Positions 1 through 8,175 of a DNA stretch of 64,000 nt are shown here, one piece after another. Numbering within the stretch: position 1 is the first letter of the stretch; every line of letters begins with the position of its first letter. The stretch covers positions 62,001-126,000 of the forward strand of contig NZ_QZEX01000008.1 of NCBI RefSeq assembly GCF_003646465.1. Reading direction: 5' to 3'. Under the pieces are notes generated by a model, which was given only the letters and a program-made list of their open reading frames with translations, did no database searches and was not told the origin of the DNA. Position numbers and translations under genes: made by a program. The DNA comes from Chachezhania antarctica. GTDB lineage: Bacteria; Pseudomonadota; Alphaproteobacteria; Rhodobacterales; Rhodobacteraceae.

Positions 1-1
1 T

Positions 2-1450
2 TTGCGCCGCAATAGAAACGTCAAGATCGTGGCCACGCTCGGGCCCGCGTCTGAAACTTACGACATGATTCGTGCGCTCCACGAAGCGGGAACCGACGTG
101 TTCCGGCTGAACATGAGCCACGGCACCCACGAGGAGATCCGCGAAAAGCACCGGATCATCCGCGAAGTCGAACGCGACGTGGACCGCCCCATCGCGATCC
201 TGGGCGATCTTCAGGGGCCGAAGCTGCGGGTGGGCACTTTCGCGAATGAAGCGGAAGAGCTGGAGATCGGGGCGACGTTCCGGTTCGACCTGGACGATGC
301 GGACGGGGACGCGACCCGCGTGTACCTGCCCCATCCCGAGATCTTCGCCGCCCTGAAACCGGGTGCGAACCTCCTGGTGAACGACGGCAAGATCCGCCTG
401 CGGGTCGAAAACTGCGGCCCCGATTTCGCGGAAACCCGGGTGATCGCCGGCGGCACGATTTCCAACCGCAAGGGCGTGAACGTGCCCGACGTGATCCTGC
501 CGCTGGCCGCGCTGACGGAAAAGGACCGCGAGGACCTGGAATTCATCTGCAAGCTGGGGGTCGACTGGCTGGCGCTCAGCTTCGTGCAAAGGCCCGAGGA
601 CGTGCACGAAGCCCGCGCCCTGGTCGATGGACGCGCGGCGATCATGGTGAAGGTCGAAAAGCCCGCGGCGATGGAAAACTTCGAAGCCATTCTAGACTCG
701 TGTGACGGGATCATGGTGGCCCGTGGCGATCTGGGCGTGGAAATGCCCGTGCACGCCGTGCCGCCGCTGCAGAAGAAGATGATCCGGCTTTGCCGGGCGG
801 CGGCCAAGCCGGTGATCGTGGCCACGCAAATGCTGGAAAGCATGACGGCCAGCCCCCTGCCCACCCGGGCCGAGGTGTCGGACGTGGCGACGGCGATCTA
901 CGAAGGCACCGACGCGATCATGCTGAGTGCCGAATCCGCGGCCGGGCAGTATCCGGTCGAGGCGGTGACGATGATGGACCAGATCGCGACCGAGATCGAA
1001 GCGGACCCGAACTATGCCCAGATCATCCGCGCCTCGCGCGGGGAACATCGGGGCGGCGGCGTGGCCGAGGCCATCGTGGCCGCCGCGCGGGAGATCGCCG
1101 AGACGACCGAGATCAAGGCGATCTGCTGCTTCACGCAATCGGGCACGACGGCGCTGCTGACCGCGCGGGAACGCCCCGGCGTGCCGATCGTGGCGATGAC
1201 CCACTATCGCGGCACGGCCCGGCGTCTTGCGCTGAGCTGGGGGTGCCAATGCGTGATGACGGCCGAGCTTTCGCGGTTCAAGCAGGCGGTGGTCAACGCG
1301 GTGCGCGCGGCGCGCGCGGGCGGGTTTGCCGGGAACGATGACCAGATCGTCGTGACCGCGGGCGTGCCCTTCAACATGCCGGGCACGACGAACATCCTGC
1401 GCGTGGCGCCCTGTGACGAGCGGCTGATCTACAGCTCGGAACCCGGCTGA
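2..1450 (+). CDS. pyk: Pyruvate kinase
   Basis: Catalyses the last glycolytic step, phosphoenolpyruvate plus ADP to pyruvate plus ATP, in the cytoplasm. The 482-residue frame has the usual length. The N-terminal KIVATLGPAS barrel strand, the VKVEKPAAMENF lysine segment, the MVARGDLGVEMP loop and the ATQMLESM signature with following TRAEVSDVA are all present, followed by a C-terminal allosteric-type domain. The only in-frame start is a TTG at base 2, giving MRRNRN, which fits the family N-terminus. The gene is therefore probably complete, but its ribosome site lies outside the window. Its stop overlaps the next start by one base, so the two are probably cotranscribed. Confidence 0.96.
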   Translation: MRRNRNVKIVATLGPASETYDMIRALHEAGTDVFRLNMSHGTHEEIREKHRIIREVERDVDRPIAILGDLQGPKLRVGTFANEAEELEIGATFRFDLDDADGDATRVYLPHPEIFAALKPGANLLVNDGKIRLRVENCGPDFAETRVIAGGTISNRKGVNVPDVILPLAALTEKDREDLEFICKLGVDWLALSFVQRPEDVHEARALVDGRAAIMVKVEKPAAMENFEAILDSCDGIMVARGDLGVEMPVHAVPPLQKKMIRLCRAAAKPVIVATQMLESMTASPLPTRAEVSDVATAIYEGTDAIMLSAESAAGQYPVEAVTMMDQIATEIEADPNYAQIIRASRGEHRGGGVAEAIVAAAREIAETTEIKAICCFTQSGTTALLTARERPGVPIVAMTHYRGTARRLALSWGCQCVMTAELSRFKQAVVNAVRAARAGGFAGNDDQIVVTAGVPFNMPGTTNILRVAPCDERLIYSSEPG

Positions 1451-1722
1451 TGGACCGATCCGGGTGGGGTTTCCTGCGGCGCCTAGCGGATCTTGTTCCG
1501 CTGACGCCGGACGTTTCCCTGATCCTGGGGCTCTTCTTCCTGTGCCTTTACATCCCGTCGCGTCTGGCCGCCCTGGCCGAGCGGCGGACGCCCTGGACAG
1601 CCTGGATCATCGGGGTGTCCGGGGCGATCCTTGTAGGCTCGGCGGTGGTGCGGCAGTCGTACACACTGGCCGAGATCCCCGACATCTTCTATCGCGTCAT
1701 CGCGCCGCTGGTGCCTTTCTAG
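1450..1722 (+). CDS. Small hypothetical membrane protein
   Basis: A 90-residue protein with two predicted membrane segments, roughly residues 21-37 (VSLILGLFFLCLYIPS) and 50-65 (AWIIGVSGAILVGSAV), joined by a short basic loop. I do not recognise a named family. The ATG overlaps the pyk stop in TGATG, so translation is probably coupled to pyk. The next feature downstream is a palindromic repeat, which may end the transcript. A role in the cell envelope is only inferred from the hydrophobic segments. Confidence 0.7.
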   Translation: MDRSGWGFLRRLADLVPLTPDVSLILGLFFLCLYIPSRLAALAERRTPWTAWIIGVSGAILVGSAVVRQSYTLAEIPDIFYRVIAPLVPF

Positions 1723-1752
1723 GCAGCAGAGGGCAGTTCCCGGTTCCGGGAG

Positions 1753-1832
1753 GCGGATCGCCTTCGGCCGGGCCCGCCCGCCCACCCCGGTGCCTGCCTG
1801 CGGCAGGCACCGCCCGTCCGAAGGCGATCCGC
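1753..1832. repeat. Intergenic double-hairpin repeat, copy A
   Basis: The outer inverted repeat is perfect over 15 bp (1753-1767 with 1818-1832). Between the arms lie a conserved GCCCGCCCGCCCACCCC segment and an inner perfect 10-bp hairpin with a TGC loop (1789-1798 with 1802-1811). The element starts 31 bases after the stop of the preceding gene. Five related elements occur in the first 26 kb. Stem bases differ between copies but pairing is kept. Confidence 0.85.
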
Positions 1833-1865
1833 GCCTGTAATGGCGGTCGGTCAGGGGATTTGGGC

Positions 1866-1894
1866 TTGCGTCGGGGGGAAGGGTTGCGTATGTG
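1866..1894 (+). promoter_or_regulatory. Candidate promoter of rpmI-rplT
   Basis: TTGCGT (1866-1871) and TATGTG (1889-1894) are separated by 17 bases, a plausible housekeeping sigma match that would give a leader of about 75 bases before rpmI. The match is moderate and rests on spacing and position only. Confidence 0.35.
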
Positions 1895-1977
1895 CGCGCT
1901 CTCAACCCGTGCGCGGCCGGCCGGAGTGGCATGCCGAGTCGCGCTTCATCGTCCTCCAACACGTCAGGAGACCTGAA

Positions 1978-2178
1978 ATGCCCAAGATGAAGACGAAGTC
2001 GAGCGCCAAGAAGCGCTTCAAGGTGACGGCGACCGGCAAGGTCCTGTCGGGACAAGCCGGCAAGCGCCACGGCATGATCAACAAGACCAAGAAATTCATC
2101 CGCAACGCGCGGGGCACCAGCACGCTGTCCGCCCCCGATGCCAAGATCGTCAAGGGCTTCATGCCCTACGACCGCTGA
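1978..2178 (+). CDS. rpmI: 50S ribosomal protein L35
   Basis: A small basic large-subunit protein of 66 residues, the standard length. It opens with [13 protein letters not shown], has the internal [10 protein letters not shown] segment and ends in MPYDR. The ATG at 1978 follows a CAGGAG ribosome site, and the frame extends upstream without family similarity. It precedes rplT by 15 bases, the conserved L35-L20 pair. In this organism infC is not directly upstream, since pyk and a palindromic repeat come first. Confidence 0.97.
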   Translation: MPKMKTKSSAKKRFKVTATGKVLSGQAGKRHGMINKTKKFIRNARGTSTLSAPDAKIVKGFMPYDR

Positions 2179-2193
2179 TCAGGAGGATTTCAG

Positions 2194-2559
2194 ATGTCTC
2201 GAGTCAAAAGCGGAACCGTCACCCACGCCCGTCACAAGAAGGTCGTAAAGGCGGCGAAAGGCTATTACGGCCGTCGCAAGAATACCTTCAAGGTGGCCAA
2301 GCAGGCCGTCGACAAGGCGAACCAGTACGCCACCCGTGACCGCAAGAACCGCAAGCGGAATTTCCGCGCCCTGTGGATCCAGCGGATCAACGCGGCCGTC
2401 CGTTCGCACGATGAATCGCTGACCTATTCGCGCTTCATCAACGGCCTGTCGCTGGCCGGCATCGAAGTGGACCGCAAGGTGCTGGCCGATCTGGCCGTGC
2501 ACGAGCCCGAAGCGTTCACCGCGATCGTCGAGCAGGCGAAAGGTGCGCTGCCGGCATAA
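2194..2559 (+). CDS. rplT: 50S ribosomal protein L20
   Basis: An early-assembly large-subunit protein that binds 23S rRNA. The 121 residues include the typical N-terminus [20 protein letters not shown], the [16 protein letters not shown] stretch and the C-terminal fold around [19 protein letters not shown]. An AGGAGG ribosome site lies about 8 bases before the ATG. It follows rpmI closely and is closed by a strong intrinsic terminator, so rpmI-rplT form one transcript. Confidence 0.97.
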   Translation: MSRVKSGTVTHARHKKVVKAAKGYYGRRKNTFKVAKQAVDKANQYATRDRKNRKRNFRALWIQRINAAVRSHDESLTYSRFINGLSLAGIEVDRKVLADLAVHEPEAFTAIVEQAKGALPA

Positions 2560-2589
2560 GTGCCGCAGACCATTCTGGACAAGACCGGA

Positions 2590-2619
2590 CCCGGCCCCTC
2601 AAAAGGCCGGGTTTTTTTT
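2590..2619 (+). terminator. Intrinsic terminator after rplT
   Basis: A perfect 7-bp GC stem (CCCGGCC with GGCCGGG) closes an 8-base loop and is followed directly by eight T residues. It lies 31 bases after the rplT stop. Confidence 0.93.
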
Positions 2620-2644
2620 GCCCGGTTCCCACCCTGCCGCCCGG

Positions 2645-2742
2645 CCCGCCACGGATCGCGCGGCGGGCGCGACGGGGGCTACGCGGATCGCGCAGGCCCC
2701 GGGGGAGGTGGGTGGGGCGACCGGCGCGCGATCCGTGGCGGG
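2645..2742. repeat. Intergenic double-hairpin repeat, copy B
   Basis: The outer inverted repeat is perfect over 18 bp (2645-2662 with 2725-2742). Inside lies the reverse complement of the family's C-rich segment (GGTGGGTGGGGCG) and a weaker, imperfect inner hairpin. This copy is inverted relative to the other five and ends 6 bases from the stop of the minus-strand PhnB-like gene. It is the most divergent member. Confidence 0.75.
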
Positions 2743-2747
2743 ACGCA

Positions 2748-3227
2748 TCATCCGGCGTTGAAGGCAGCGTCCAGCGCGGGCAGGTCGATCTTGCTCATCT
2801 GCATCATCGCCGCATGCGCGCGCCCCGCGGCCTCCCGATCCTCGGCTCCCAGATAGGCGAGAAGCCCCCTTGGCACGATCTGCCAGGACAGGCCGAACCG
2901 GTCGACCAACCAGCCGCACATGCCCTCGGCCCCGCCATCCGTCACCAGCGCCGCCCACAACCGGTCCGTCTCGGCCTGGTCGTCGGTCAGGACCGAGATC
3001 GACGTGGCGGGCGTCAGCGTGTAGGTCGGACCGCCGTTCAGGATCTGGTACGGCACGCTCGCCAGCGTGAATTCGATGATCAGCGCGGGCGCATCCGGAT
3101 CGGGCTTGCTGACGACATTCAGGGAACTGTCCGGCAGAAGCGAGACGTAGAAGCGCGCGGCTTCCTCTCCGGTGCCGTCGAACCACAGGCAGGTCTTGAC
3201 CTTGGGTGCCTTGTTTGAAGGGTCCAT
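2748..3227 (-). CDS. PhnB-like VOC-superfamily protein
   Basis: A 159-residue cytoplasmic protein of the vicinal-oxygen-chelate fold, PhnB / 3-demethylubiquinone-9-methyltransferase-like group. Recognisable segments are the N-terminal VKTCLWFDGTGEEAARFYVS, the central ILNGGPTYTLTPATSISV strand and the C-terminal CGWLVDRFGLSWQIVP. The start at 3227 is chosen for its GGGAG ribosome site; the open frame extends 48 codons further without family similarity. Members of this family are usually of unknown substrate, so no reaction is assigned. It converges with rplT across repeat B. Confidence 0.85.
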   Translation of the reverse strand: MDPSNKAPKVKTCLWFDGTGEEAARFYVSLLPDSSLNVVSKPDPDAPALIIEFTLASVPYQILNGGPTYTLTPATSISVLTDDQAETDRLWAALVTDGGAEGMCGWLVDRFGLSWQIVPRGLLAYLGAEDREAAGRAHAAMMQMSKIDLPALDAAFNAG

Positions 3228-3369
3228 GCGGGGTTCTCCCGTTGTTGCACATTGCCGGCAATAGACATGACGAAGGTCAAAATCCAGCATGGCGCCTGTG
3301 CGCCAGTGAAGGTTTCCTGACGATGCCTGACAGGATAGGATCGCATCTGGCCCCGAACAGCGAGACAGC

Positions 3370-4104
3370 ATGACCCCTGATCCGTTCCAGCATCATCCCG
3401 AACTGCGTGCCCTGATCCACGATCCGTTGGAATCTTATTTCCGCACTTTCGAGCCTTCGGAGTTCGACGAGGTCATGAAGGCCAACAACATCCCGCCCGA
3501 CTGGCGCCAGCCCGATGCCCAGCGGGAGGCACTGCGCTGCCAGCTGCTGGAAGGGCGGCGGGACGAGGATCTGTGGATCTTCGCCTATGGCTCGCTCATG
3601 TGGGACCCCGCGATCCGCTTTTCCGAGGTGCGCCGTGCCCATGCCCCCAACCATGTGCGTCGTTTCATCCTGAAGGACAATTTCGGCGCCCGCGGGTCGC
3701 CCGGGCGTCCGGGTGTTATGGCCGCGCTGGACGAAGGGGAGGGCTGCGACGGGCTGATCTTCCGGATCCCGAAGGAGATCATCGAGGAAGAAACGATCAT
3801 CCTGTGGAAGCGCGAACGGATCGGGCCGGCCTATATCGAGACCGCGATCCCGGTGGAAACCGATATCGGAACGCTCGAGGCCGTGACCTTCGTGGCCAAT
3901 CACGAGGCCGACAACATCCATCCCGACCTTTGCTGGGAAGATCAGGTTCAATGCTGCGCGACGGGTGTTGGGCGGCGTGGATCGAGTTTCGATTACGTCG
4001 CCAACCTTGCAGGCCATTTCACCGCCATGGGGATCGACGATCCCGATGTCTCGGCGCTGCTGTCCGCCGCGCAGGCCTATCGGGACGGGCTCGCGGCGGA
4101 GTAA
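3370..4104 (+). CDS. ChaC-like gamma-glutamylcyclotransferase
   Basis: Predicted to cleave gamma-glutamyl peptides such as glutathione, releasing 5-oxoproline. The 244-residue protein carries the family entry motif FAYGSLMWDP near residue 76, the substrate loop containing GSPGRPGVMAALD and an acidic EGEGCDGLIF segment. It has an N-terminal extension of about 70 residues absent from the second ChaC homologue at 61734. It is transcribed divergently from the PhnB-like gene and is followed 17 bases later by repeat C. Glutathione specificity is inferred from the family, not proven. Confidence 0.88.
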   Translation: MTPDPFQHHPELRALIHDPLESYFRTFEPSEFDEVMKANNIPPDWRQPDAQREALRCQLLEGRRDEDLWIFAYGSLMWDPAIRFSEVRRAHAPNHVRRFILKDNFGARGSPGRPGVMAALDEGEGCDGLIFRIPKEIIEEETIILWKRERIGPAYIETAIPVETDIGTLEAVTFVANHEADNIHPDLCWEDQVQCCATGVGRRGSSFDYVANLAGHFTAMGIDDPDVSALLSAAQAYRDGLAAE

Positions 4105-4121
4105 TCAGCCCTTGCGCGAAG

Positions 4122-4219
4122 GTCCGGCCCCGGATCGCGCCCTCGCCGGCCCGCCCACCCACCCCGGCGGATGCGTGCCGCATCCACCGACCTGCATCGG
4201 GCGCGATCCGGGCCCGGAC
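4122..4219. repeat. Intergenic double-hairpin repeat, copy C
   Basis: The outer inverted repeat is 21 bp with one mismatch (4122-4142 with 4199-4219). The inner stem GGATGCG / CGCATCC is perfect with a TGC loop (4169-4185). The C-rich GGCCCGCCCACCC segment lies between. It starts 17 bases after the ChaC stop and sits between convergent genes. Confidence 0.87.
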
Positions 4220-4241
4220 GGCCGTGACAGACGGCGGGTGT

Positions 4242-4733
4242 TCAGGGCAGGATCAGAAGGATCATCGTGCCCAGACCGCAGAGCAGCAGCTGGAAATGCG
4301 TGTTCTGGGCGCCTTCGTGGCCGCACCAGTAGCAGAAGTAGTTCCCCGCGATCACGAACCCCGCCCAGACGGATGAGAAGAGCACCGTCCCGATCAGCGC
4401 CGCGGAGCGGGCGAGCGTGGCTGGCACGATGCCCAGCATGGCCAGAAACAACAGGACACTGCCGCAGGCCAGTCCCAATACCGCGGCGCTTTCCAGCGCG
4501 ATGGCCAGACCGAAGACCGTCCGGCGAAAGGCGGGCGACCGGACCTCGCGATGTTTCAGGCGGGCATAGGCATCGGGGTAGTCGGTCTTGAGACGCGCGA
4601 GCGTCAGGACCTCGTCCACCAGATCGGCATTGATGCGGGGATGGGCAAGGTTGTCCCACAGACCGGTCAGCATCCAGCCCGCAAGGGCGGACACGGCAAA
4701 GCACTGGGCCAGAAGGATCAGGGGGTCGGGCAT
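4242..4733 (-). CDS. DUF2165 small integral membrane protein
   Basis: A 163-residue protein with four hydrophobic segments (roughly residues 5-27, 75-100, 105-128 and 140-163) and a polar loop with LKTDYPDAYARLKHREV. The layout and the NYFCYWCGHEGAQNTHFQ motif before the last helix match the uncharacterised DUF2165 family. It lies downstream of the orphan peptide-binding protein on the same strand, separated by a terminator. Function is unknown. Confidence 0.8.
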   Translation of the reverse strand: MPDPLILLAQCFAVSALAGWMLTGLWDNLAHPRINADLVDEVLTLARLKTDYPDAYARLKHREVRSPAFRRTVFGLAIALESAAVLGLACGSVLLFLAMLGIVPATLARSAALIGTVLFSSVWAGFVIAGNYFCYWCGHEGAQNTHFQLLLCGLGTMILLILP

Positions 4734-4825
4734 CTGATGGGCTCAGGCCGGTTCGTGAAGGGGGCAATCCGCCGGGCCGGTCAGGCGCTTTGCGACCATC
4801 GGGAGCGGACCAGCGGGGCGGACGG

Positions 4826-4852
4826 AAAAGGGGCCACCTTGCGGCGGCCCCC
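4826..4852 (-). terminator. Intrinsic terminator after the Tat-exported binding protein
   Basis: On the minus strand a 6-bp GGGGCC / GGCCCC stem is followed by TTTT. It lies just past the stop of the minus-strand binding-protein gene. Confidence 0.75.
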
Positions 4853-4863
4853 TCTGGATCAGA

Positions 4864-6534
4864 TCAGGTCCAGGCCAGTTCGGCCGGACGGACCTCGAAG
4901 GCGATGTGGTGCGCACCGCCGGCAAGGTTGTACTTGGTAAAGTTGTAGAGCGACCGCCAGTAGGGCTGGATCGTCACGCCTTCTTCCTGGATCAGCGCTT
5001 CGGTCTTGGCCATGATCTCGCGCCGTTTGTCGACGTCGGCCGTGGCCAGGGCCTGCTCCAGCAGCTTGTCGAATTCGGCGTTGGACCAGCCGAATTCGTT
5101 CCACGCCTCGCCCGACTTGTAGGCCAGCGCATGGATCTGGACGCCCAGCGGACGGTGGTTCCAGTTGGTCGACGAGAACGGGTATTTCGTCCAGTCGTTC
5201 CAGAAGGTCGAACCGGGCAGGACGGTCCGCTTCACCTTGATGCCGGCGTCGCGCAGCTGGGCTGCCACGGCGTCGGTGGTGTCCTTGCGGTAGCCGTCGT
5301 CGATCGAGATCAGCTCGTGTTCGAAATCGGCCATGCCGGCTTCCTGCATCAGCTTCAGCGCACCGGCCTTGTCCACCTTCTGCGGCGGCAGCGGGTAGTA
5401 TTCCGGATGCATCGGGCCGACATGGTGGTTTTCGGCCTTCTGGCCGCGGTTGCCGTAGCCCAGTTCAAGGATCACGTCATTGTCCACGGCCATCTGGATC
5501 GCCTGGCGCACGCGCTTGTCGGCATAGACCTTCTTGCCGTCCACTTCCGCCAGCTGGTTGGGGCGGATGACGACGGTCGAGGCGGTGGCGATGTCATGCT
5601 CGGTCCAGCCGTCCTGCACGGCCATGATGTCGATGAAGTCGCCATCGACGGAATACAGCATGTCGACCTCGTCGCCCTCCGCGGCGGCCACCCAGGCCGA
5701 CGGATCGGTGCCATAGTCGGTATACTCGATCCGGTCGAGCCAGGCGCCGTTGCCTTCGTTCCACCACTTGTGATCGGTGTTCTTGACCAGCACGGCGCTT
5801 TGACCGGCCGAGATCGATTCCGGGATGTAGGGCCCGGTGCCCAGCGGGTTCTCGACCGCTTTCGACGGGTCGTAGTCCTTGTGATAGACGGCCGCCGGAT
5901 AGTCGGCCATGCCGGCGATCAGCGTGATATCGGACACGGGCGATTTCAGCATCACTGTGTGGTCGTCGACCTTGGTGATGGCGCCGTCGATCAGCTTGTC
6001 ATCGGGGCCGATCAGCGAGGCGAAGCGCGCGGCCATCGAGTTCCCCTCGACGCTCTTGTCGCACCAGTCGGTGATCACGCGGACGACGTCGTCGGCCGTG
6101 AACGGATCGCCGTTGTTCCACGTCACGCCTTGGCGAACCTTCAGCGTGTACTCGGTCGCGTCGTCATTGATCTCCCAGCTTTCGATAAGCTGCGGCTGGA
6201 ACGAGCCGTCGTTTTCGTAGGTGACGAAATATTCCATCCACCCGCGAGAGACGTTGGCCAGCTGGCTCCAGTCGTAGGTGCGCGGGTCCTTCATGGCGAA
6301 GATCTGCATTTCAAGCCGGGCGGTGCCGCCCTGCTTGTAGTCGGACGTGTTCTGGGCGTGCGCCGGTGCGGGCAGGCCAAGCATCGCGTAGGCGGTGGCG
6401 GCGGTGGCGCCGAAGGTGCAGGCCGTGGCAATGAATTCGCGGCGGGTCATCGGGTCGGCATCCGGGCCGATCTTGCGGCCGGATTCGACGATGACCTCGG
6501 GCAACGGTTTGCCGGTACGGGTCTTGAAGGTCAT
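4864..6534 (-). CDS. Tat-exported family 5 ABC substrate-binding protein, orphan
   Basis: A periplasmic solute-binding protein of the dipeptide/oligopeptide class (SBP_bac_5), 556 residues. The start at 6534 has a GAGAGGA site; upstream in-frame codons lack family similarity. The N-terminus carries a twin-arginine motif ([10 protein letters not shown], about residues 27-36) and a hydrophobic stretch ending in PAPAHA, so export by the Tat system is expected. Family segments such as [20 protein letters not shown] and [12 protein letters not shown] are clear. No permease or ATPase gene is adjacent, so it must share a transporter encoded elsewhere or act as a stand-alone receptor. The ligand cannot be read from sequence. 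Confidence 0.9.
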   Translation of the reverse strand: MTFKTRTGKPLPEVIVESGRKIGPDADPMTRREFIATACTFGATAATAYAMLGLPAPAHAQNTSDYKQGGTARLEMQIFAMKDPRTYDWSQLANVSRGWMEYFVTYENDGSFQPQLIESWEINDDATEYTLKVRQGVTWNNGDPFTADDVVRVITDWCDKSVEGNSMAARFASLIGPDDKLIDGAITKVDDHTVMLKSPVSDITLIAGMADYPAAVYHKDYDPSKAVENPLGTGPYIPESISAGQSAVLVKNTDHKWWNEGNGAWLDRIEYTDYGTDPSAWVAAAEGDEVDMLYSVDGDFIDIMAVQDGWTEHDIATASTVVIRPNQLAEVDGKKVYADKRVRQAIQMAVDNDVILELGYGNRGQKAENHHVGPMHPEYYPLPPQKVDKAGALKLMQEAGMADFEHELISIDDGYRKDTTDAVAAQLRDAGIKVKRTVLPGSTFWNDWTKYPFSSTNWNHRPLGVQIHALAYKSGEAWNEFGWSNAEFDKLLEQALATADVDKRREIMAKTEALIQEEGVTIQPYWRSLYNFTKYNLAGGAHHIAFEVRPAELAWT

Positions 6535-6837
6535 GGGTGTCCTCTCTGTCGGTTGTTTTTCTGTTTTCTTGTGCTTTCGCATCGTGGCGAATTTGTGCCC
6601 GGCGGTTCCGGGACGAGTCAACCCAAGCGGGTTGACATCGCATCGTCGATTGGAAACGGGAGGCTGACAGGGCGCGCCGGAGGTCCGGGCCGTTGGCCGC
6701 GAAAGGGATATGTGCAAACCTGACGGCTGGTTCCGAATGCCCATTCCCTTGTTATCAGTGACAAGCGCAAGGGTAGTCTGCGGGCGCCAGCCTGTCCAGC
6801 AACCAGTCGGACAAGGGCGATCACGTTGCGGTAGAGT
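6535..6837. other. Intergenic region between binding protein and amidotransferase
   Basis: About 300 bases lie between two minus-strand genes and hold no convincing gene. They must contain the promoter of the binding-protein gene. A loose palindrome TTGTTATCAGTGACAA lies near 6749-6764 and could be a regulator site, but the match is weak. Confidence 0.4.
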
Positions 6838-7536
6838 TCAGGCTGTGGGCGCGAAGAAACGGTCGAGAAAACGCAGGAACCAGCGGGCCTGATCCGCTTC
6901 GTGCTGTGCCAGCAATTCGTTCTGTTCGTCGATTGACTGGGCGCCGGGTTTGCCGGCCAGGCCGATATCTGCCTTCTGCCAGCGCCGCAGCCCGGCGGCG
7001 ATCTGTTCCGGGTGGAACTGGAGCCCGTATGTCTTGTCGCCCAGCCGGAAGGCCTGGTTCTCGAAATACTCGGACCGGGCAAGGTGCACGGCGCCTTCGG
7101 GTAGCTCGAAGGTGTGGTAGTGGGATTGCGTCACGTAGAGCGGCCCGGTCAGGAAATCGCCGGCCTCGTCCGTGGGCGTGATTTCATACAAGCCGAATTC
7201 GTGCTGGCCGTGATCCGGCGCGCCGGCCCACGCGCCCTGATGCCACGCCAGCATCTGCGCGCCCTGGCAGATCCCCAGCACGGGCAGGCCGGCATCCAGC
7301 GCCTTGCCCATCATCTCGTATTCCGCGTTCAGGAAGGGGTGCACGTCGGTGTCATAGGCGTTGTACTTGCCGCCATAGAAGACGACGGCGGCGAGGTCCT
7401 CGGACAGCGTCCCAAGGGAATCGTTCAGAAACGGCCGGCGGATGTCGGCGATAAATCCGCGATGCCGGCAATAGGTTGTGATCCGGTCGTCGTTCGGCCC
7501 ATCATCATGGCGAACAAGAAGGACACGGCGTTTCAT
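6838..7536 (-). CDS. Class I glutamine amidotransferase
   Basis: A 232-residue stand-alone GATase1 protein of the GMP-synthase-like group. The nucleophile elbow is GICQGAQML (Cys near residue 95), and the His-Glu pair lies in YGLQFHPEQIAA near residue 175. Members hydrolyse a gamma-glutamyl amide, but the acceptor is not known for this subgroup. The ATG at 7536 is preferred over the TTG at 7548 because a GGAG site lies 8 bases before it. It is divergent from the RidA gene, so the gap of about 140 bases must hold both promoters. Confidence 0.85.
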   Translation of the reverse strand: MKRRVLLVRHDDGPNDDRITTYCRHRGFIADIRRPFLNDSLGTLSEDLAAVVFYGGKYNAYDTDVHPFLNAEYEMMGKALDAGLPVLGICQGAQMLAWHQGAWAGAPDHGQHEFGLYEITPTDEAGDFLTGPLYVTQSHYHTFELPEGAVHLARSEYFENQAFRLGDKTYGLQFHPEQIAAGLRRWQKADIGLAGKPGAQSIDEQNELLAQHEADQARWFLRFLDRFFAPTA

Positions 7537-7678
7537 GCGTTTCTCCAAGCGAAGCGTTTTGCGACCAGTCCCGCCTTACACTAGGTAAAGCCTGGTCGAA
7601 ACTGCATAGATCGGCTTGGCTAAACCAACTGGCTGGCACAATCTGTGCGCCAACCTAGCCAGAAACGGAGTTATGTCG

Positions 7679-8071
7679 ATGCGTTCCTTGTCGCCGCCGT
7701 CCGTCGCGCCGCCTTTCGCGCGGTATGCTCATGGGGTCGAGGTTCCGGCCGGGCACCGGATCGTCCGGACATCCGGTCAACTCGGGCTGGCGACAGACGG
7801 TACGACACCGAAGAGCGCCGAAGACCAGGCGGAGATCTGTTTCGCCACGATCCGCGCGGTGCTGGCCGAGGCCGGGATGGGGCCGGGCGACGTGTTCCAC
7901 GTCTCGGCCTACGTCACGGGACGCGAGCACATGCAGGCCTACATGGCCGCGCGCGACCGGTTCCTGGCCGACGCGGGGCCGGAGTTGCCGTCATCGACCC
8001 TGCTGATCGTGTCGGGTTTCACCCGGCCGGAATTCCTGGTCGAGGTTGAGGTCTGGGCCGCCGCGCCCTGA
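7679..8071 (+). CDS. RidA/YjgF-family protein
   Basis: A 130-residue protein of the RidA family, whose characterised members hydrolyse reactive enamine/imine intermediates of amino acid metabolism. The conserved pattern includes TSGQLGL, a central helix ending EAGMGPGDVFHVSAYV, and the C-terminal STLLIVSGFTRPEFLVEVEV with the substrate-binding Arg and Glu. Two starts are possible: ATG 7673 sits only 2 bases after GGAG, so ATG 7679 with 8-base spacing is preferred. Whether it is a true deaminase or a divergent YjgF paralogue cannot be decided. Confidence 0.85.
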   Translation: MRSLSPPSVAPPFARYAHGVEVPAGHRIVRTSGQLGLATDGTTPKSAEDQAEICFATIRAVLAEAGMGPGDVFHVSAYVTGREHMQAYMAARDRFLADAGPELPSSTLLIVSGFTRPEFLVEVEVWAAAP

Positions 8072-8084
8072 GCCACCCTGAGGT

Positions 8085-8148
8085 GCAAGGCCCCTGAAGC
8101 AAGGGCCTTGCTGCGCCCGGATTCGGGACGGCGCATGGGATGCCGTCC
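8085..8148. terminator. Two hairpins between convergent genes
   Basis: A 9-bp stem GCAAGGCCC / GGGCCTTGC (8085-8111) and a 7-bp stem GGACGGC / GCCGTCC (8126-8148) lie between the convergent RidA and cyclase genes. Neither has a T-tract, so a bidirectional terminator or 3' protective role is only inferred. Confidence 0.5.
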
Positions 8149-8175
8149 GGTCCGGGGCCTGGTGTTACCGGTCCA

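Noticed and set aside
1840-1977. N-terminal extension of rpmI in the same frame
   Set aside because: L35 proteins start at MPKMKT. The upstream codons lie in the leader and the repeat, and a ribosome site precedes ATG 1978.
4906-6723. 605-codon plus-strand frame opposite the binding-protein gene
   Set aside because: It mirrors a clear family 5 binding protein on the minus strand; its Val/Gly/Arg-rich product has no motif. High-GC shadow frame.
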